DNA from: G965197555 sp965197555
Lineage (GTDB): Bacteria > Chloroflexota > Dehalococcoidia > Lucifugimonadales > UBA3495
DNA length: 64,000 nt
NCBI GenBank assembly: GCA_965197555.1
Contig: OZ240213.1
Location: forward strand, 2,418,001 to 2,482,000
Direction of reading: 5' to 3'
The position numbers and the translations under genes were made by a program. This document shows positions 60,529 to 64,000 of the stretch, piece after piece. The notes beneath the pieces are model-generated. The model was not told where the DNA came from. It ran no database searches and worked only from the letters and a program-made list of their open reading frames with translations. How positions within the stretch are numbered: the first letter of the stretch is position 1; each line of letters starts with the position of its first letter.

Positions 60529-61677
60529 ATGGACCCGGACATGGACTTAAGACGTAAACGTCTTCTGTTGGCGGCCGCCGCCTGTGTGGTGGTCGTCACA
60601 CTGGGAGCGCTCTATTTGTTGGGCGCCGTGCTTCTGCCCTTGGGCATCGGCTTTGTGATTGCCTACGTGCTCCTGCCGGCAGCTCGGCTGCTGGAGCGGG
60701 GTATGCCGTGGCGCCGCCGCCGTCCCGGTCTGAGCCGCGGTATCTCCATCGGGTTAGTTCTCCTGGCCGGTCTGTGCATCCTGGCCGGGGTCCTGGCCGC
60801 GGTCATTCCTCCCACCATCAGGCAGGGCCAGCTATTCATTGAAGGATTCCCAGGCTTTTTCAACACCGCCCGTTTGACGGTGGAAGGCTGGATTGCCCAT
60901 TACGCCGATCTGCTCCCTTATGAGATACGAAACATGATCGAGGAGACGTTGGCCGACGCGGGCGGCGTCCTAGGCAAAGTTGCCTGGCGGGTATTCTCTC
61001 AAACTTTGGTTGTCGTCTCCGGCTCTTTCACCTTTATCCTGGGACTGGCCACCGCGCCAGTGTTGATTTTCTACTTGATGAAGGATTCGGCGCAGATCAG
61101 GTCGTCCCTTTTAGCCCCATTTCCGCCGGTGTTGCGCGGTTACCTGCGGGACATCTTGGACATAGCGGACCGGACGCTGGGAGGGTACATCCGCGGCCAA
61201 TTGATTTTGGGCCTGGTTGTCGCGGTTATCGTTACGGCCGGTCTGCTGCTGTTGGGGGTGCAGTTCGCCTTTGTCCTGGGCATGATCGCGGGACTGACCG
61301 AGCTCATACCGATCATTGGTCCCTGGATTGGCGGAGCGGCCGGCGTGCTCGTGACGCTGGCTACGGCTCCGGAAAAGGTCCTCTGGGTCATTCTGTTGTA
61401 CCTGGTTGTCCAACTGTTGGAAAACACCCTGTTGGTCCCCAGGATTCAGGGCAACGCCTTGAAACTGCATCCGGTCGCCATAATCCTGTTGATTGTCGTT
61501 GCGAGTCATTATTTTGGCCTCTGGGGCGTCATCCTGGGGCCGCCCCTGGCGGCGATGGGCAAAGACGTGGTTGTTTACTTTGCTCGGGAGTGGACCCGGC
61601 CGGTGGAAATCGCGGCCGCGCAAGAGGCTGACGGGACGGATGAGCCGGATGAGGAAGAGCCCGGATTGGCGGAGTGA
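60529..61677 (+). CDS. AI-2E family transporter (UPF0118)
   Basis: 382 residues with seven to eight membrane helices. It shows the family pattern: FVIAYVLLPAARLLERG, AVIPPTIRQGQLFIEGFPGF, FILGLATAPVLIFYLMKDS, IADRTLGGYIRGQLILGLVV, FAFVLGMIAGLTELIPIIGP (the conserved EhIPIIGP-like motif), and LVVQLLENTLLVPRIQGNAL, HPVAIILLIV. Exports or gates small solutes or ions; some members carry AI-2 or sodium. Acidic tail. This gene and the different base composition suggest return to the chromosomal backbone. Confidence 0.92.
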   Translation: MDPDMDLRRKRLLLAAAACVVVVTLGALYLLGAVLLPLGIGFVIAYVLLPAARLLERGMPWRRRRPGLSRGISIGLVLLAGLCILAGVLAAVIPPTIRQGQLFIEGFPGFFNTARLTVEGWIAHYADLLPYEIRNMIEETLADAGGVLGKVAWRVFSQTLVVVSGSFTFILGLATAPVLIFYLMKDSAQIRSSLLAPFPPVLRGYLRDILDIADRTLGGYIRGQLILGLVVAVIVTAGLLLLGVQFAFVLGMIAGLTELIPIIGPWIGGAAGVLVTLATAPEKVLWVILLYLVVQLLENTLLVPRIQGNALKLHPVAIILLIVVASHYFGLWGVILGPPLAAMGKDVVVYFAREWTRPVEIAAAQEADGTDEPDEEEPGLAE

Positions 61678-61817
61678 ATTTTCCCGGTCAGAATGAGTTG
61701 GGCAAGATTCTCCGACTGGCAGCCCACGGCGTCAATGGCGCCGAAGCGCCCCTCAGTTACAGCAGTTGTAGCAACTGGGATATGACGGTGATTTCGTTGG
61801 ACTTCTCCTCAGATGGC

Positions 61818-62124
61818 GACGCTGATGGCGATGGCTACAATGTCCAGCGGTTTGTGGAGCTTGCTTTGTTCTATCCTGGGGTCCTCTAATGATTTGAAAC
61901 GGAATCAGCAAAGGCAAAGCCTGGAAGCGTTGCCGCTCGCCGGACAACCCGAGTTTCGCAATCGTCTCGTCGCAGCAGTACTGGGAATAACGGCCACAAT
62001 ATACACAATCGGGACCAGCTTCCGAACAACCACAGCCCTGCTAACCATCCTCCTAGCTGGACCTGTAATGGGAGCAATAATAGAGAAAATCAAGGAGAGA
62101 AAATCCCACAAAGGGAAACCATAA
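61818..62124 (+). CDS. Small membrane protein, start uncertain
   Basis: The convincing part is residues 48-103: NRLVAAVLGITATIYTIGTS, then FRTTTALLTILLAGPVMGAI and IEKIKERKSHKGKP: two helices and a basic tail, with a Gly-Pro in helix 2. The first 40 codons lie in DNA that also looks like a broken gene after the transporter. Short frames from 61674 and 62125 were not supported. Confidence 0.4.
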
Positions 62125-62399
62125 ATGGGCCAAGCCCAAGACCGAGGCAAAGTGCCTCGTACTCCCGACCTCCAAGTGGCTGGCGCACCTAGCCGGGCAG
62201 CCCCTAGGCATCCTGCTTACGGACAGAGACGAGATCACCTCTGCGACCCACGGGAAGCCCACATGAAAGTGAAGGAAACTCGAGGGAATTCAGGAGACCG
62301 GCCGACAGCCCCTACGCCGGGATTCCCGGAGCCGTCCTTCGGGCCAGCCAACTCCGAAGGTAAAAGCGCCAAACGGCCCGACACCCGGGCCAACCAGCC

Positions 62400-63356
62400 C
62401 TACTCCTCTCCCTCAATCACCGGCGCAACGATGTTGAACTCCTCCCCGTACCCTGACATCCGGAGTACCAGCCTCATCTCGACCAGCGCCCCCCCGATAT
62501 CCTCCTCAAACCTGAGCCTGGCCCGCCGCACCAGCCGGTCGTCAGTCCCAATCCAGTACTCCAGCCGGACCATCCCGTCCGAGACCGAGAACTCCTCCGG
62601 GATGCCGCCCAGCGCCGACGGGCTGATATGCCCTGAAATGTGGTAGACGTCCCGCCCGTCCAGGAGGATCTCCCCAATGAACTCAACCTCCCGGAGCTCA
62701 CTTAGGTCGAACCCGGCTCCAATAAAATCGGTGAGCTCCGGGAAATCCCCCAGGGACTCCTGCTGCCCATCCCCATTGACCTCGGTGCTCCATTCCCCTG
62801 TATCCGGGTCCTTGACGTAGACCACGCCCCCGATGGAGACGATCTCAAATTCCATCCTGAGCCCGCCGATCGACAGCGTGTAGGACACCCACTCCCGGTC
62901 AGGGAACTCAAAGTCGCCAGAGACCATGAGCGAGGCCTCCACCAGCTGCCCCTCATCATCGAAGGCGCGGCTCACGACCTCCGCCCCGTAATGGACGGAC
63001 CGGACCAGCTTCATCGCATGAAAGGCGCCCTCCAGGATACCCAGGGCCTTGGCCCGGGACCCCGCAGGACTCCGCTCCAAGGGAGGAAAAAAGGTTGACG
63101 TCGGGACCGGCGCCGCGGTCGGCTCCACGGTCGGCTCCACATAGACCGTGGGCGGAACCGTCGGTACCAGAGTCGCCGTCGGCGCCGGAGTCATAGTAGA
63201 CTCGACCGTCGCCTCCGGCTCGAAGGTCAGAGGAGGAAGAGGCTCGGGAGCAGCCAAAGGAACCGGCTCACCCCCGCCCAGGCAGCCGAAGGAGAGCATC
63301 GCCAGGAAGAAGGCAAGGGCAAGGGACCTCAAAGCGACCCCAGTATTCTGGACCAT
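62400..63356 (-). CDS. Lipoprotein, LppX/LprG- or DUF6612-like
   Basis: 318 residues from ATG 63356 behind aggagat. The signal SLALAFFLAMLSFGC has a lipobox; a PTATLVPTVPPTVYVEPT-type linker follows. The domain has alternating strands: SVHYGAEVVSRAFDDEGQLV, EASLMVSGDFEFPDREWVSY, GGVVYVKDPDTGEWS, GRDVYHISGHISPSALGGIP, MVRLEYWIGTDDRLVRRARL. This is the half-barrel seen in LppX_LprAFG and LolA-like carriers, so lipid or precursor binding outside the membrane is plausible. Confidence 0.75.
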   Translation of the reverse strand: MVQNTGVALRSLALAFFLAMLSFGCLGGGEPVPLAAPEPLPPLTFEPEATVESTMTPAPTATLVPTVPPTVYVEPTVEPTAAPVPTSTFFPPLERSPAGSRAKALGILEGAFHAMKLVRSVHYGAEVVSRAFDDEGQLVEASLMVSGDFEFPDREWVSYTLSIGGLRMEFEIVSIGGVVYVKDPDTGEWSTEVNGDGQQESLGDFPELTDFIGAGFDLSELREVEFIGEILLDGRDVYHISGHISPSALGGIPEEFSVSDGMVRLEYWIGTDDRLVRRARLRFEEDIGGALVEMRLVLRMSGYGEEFNIVAPVIEGEE

Positions 63357-63594
63357 CAGCAAATCTCCTGCCGGGCCCCGGCAAACGACGTTTCACTGGT
63401 ATCACCCAGGAACCCCCGGGCAGAAGGGACCAATCACCCAAACCGGCCGGCCGGACGAAAGGCCCCGGACGTTGACGCTGTGAACACGGCGCAACGTAAA
63501 AGGACCGCTCCGGCGACCACACGAGGACGAACGCGGTCGGGGATAGCCCTGGCCCCAGACTTCTTCCGGGGCCAGGGCCCACCGGACAGCAAGT

Positions 63595-64000
63595 TTAGTA
63601 GTTCTCCGACCAGGTCCGGAGACGGGCCACGTAAAGCCAGCACTTGCCCCCGTCCGAAGGACGGTTGGCAGCCGTGCTCCAATACACGATGATGTTGTTA
63701 TCCGAGTCCCGCCCCGACAGGGCTCTGACCAACCCGGTATCCACGTTTCCAATCCGCAATCCCCTGGGGACCTGGGACGCCCCAACCTTGCCCGCAGCGC
63801 CCGCGGTACCAATAAACCCCGCAGCAGGCGTCGAGGCCTGGTTCCAGCACTTCTCGGCACCTGCCGCATCATCTGGATCGTCGACCTGAGGGTTCCAAAC
63901 GTCCGGAGGACACTCCTGCCGCTGAGCCTGAATCTGTCTGACCACCACGGCCATATTGCCCTCAGTGGAAGCGCCCCGCTGGAATACGAACTGGCTCCGG
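63595..64000 (-). CDS. Exported or pilin-like hypothetical protein, partial (N-terminus beyond right edge)
   Basis: An open minus-strand frame runs off the right edge. Visible: SQFVFQRGASTEGNMAVVVR, QIQAQRQECPPDVWNPQVDD, GRDSDNNIIVYWSTAANRPS, GGKCWLYVARLRTWSENY, then TAA. Two cysteines and a compact C-terminal strand region suggest an extracytoplasmic domain, perhaps pseudopilin-like. No firm family. Confidence 0.5.
   Translation of the reverse strand, partial: RSQFVFQRGASTEGNMAVVVRQIQAQRQECPPDVWNPQVDDPDDAAGAEKCWNQASTPAAGFIGTAGAAGKVGASQVPRGLRIGNVDTGLVRALSGRDSDNNIIVYWSTAANRPSDGGKCWLYVARLRTWSENY

Overview
The window looks like one contig from a Chloroflexota genome, probably Dehalococcoidia or SAR202-like. 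This is inferred from high G+C, frequent GTG and TTG starts, many lipoproteins with Thr/Pro-rich linkers after the lipobox, and a histidine kinase fused to a receiver and winged helix. No rRNA or tRNA gene was seen.

Layout. Positions 1-5127 look chromosomal: a PLP-dependent trans-sulfuration enzyme running off the left edge, a metal-dependent amidohydrolase with one frameshift, and an alpha/beta hydrolase of the Abhydrolase_10 type. Positions 5140-5870 hold debris (IS1182-type transposase and SRAP remnants). Positions 5986-10421 are visibly AT-richer and carry a small Cys protein and a tightly coupled pair, a metallophosphoesterase and a large Hsp90-like GHKL ATPase, which is my first candidate for an undescribed system. 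A nested inverted-repeat element follows, then a hybrid histidine kinase with a broken 5' end.

Positions 12.4-39.1 kb are an accessory region. It has two exported lipoproteins (one with a GmrSD_C/DUF1524-like HNH region), two orphan single-spacer CRISPR-like units of I-E type beside two damaged copies of a Cys-motif gene, two paralogous coiled-coil plus nuclease-like genes, one intact IS1182-family element with terminal repeats and a CTAG duplication, and many decayed fragments (solute-binding protein, DNA methyltransferase, type IIG restriction enzyme, Uma2 endonuclease, serine resolvase, PLP decarboxylase, PD-(D/E)XK nuclease). Scattered through it is a set of 75-150 residue two-helix membrane proteins that share a proline in the second helix.

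Positions 39.3-42.6 kb (minus strand) are an operon of four exported or membrane-anchored proteins, two of them frameshifted. Positions 42.7-49.2 kb (plus strand) hold two tandem paralogues, a site-2-type M50 protease, an AIM24 protein, several small proteins, a DsbA-like thioredoxin and an RNase H-fold protein lacking catalytic aspartates. Positions 49.3-60.3 kb hold a NERD/UvrD-type helicase, an adenine methylase fused to a transposase remnant, a RecB/Cas4-like nuclease with a Cys cluster, an 881-residue DEAH helicase and a DndB-like DGQHR protein. Together these resemble a DNA-processing or defence module, or the cargo of an integrative element. Chromosome-like content resumes at an AI-2E family transporter (60529), followed by a lipoprotein and a partial exported protein at the right edge.

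Many genes carry single-base frameshifts or single nonsense codons. Real decay and uncorrected assembly indels are both possible and cannot be separated from sequence alone.
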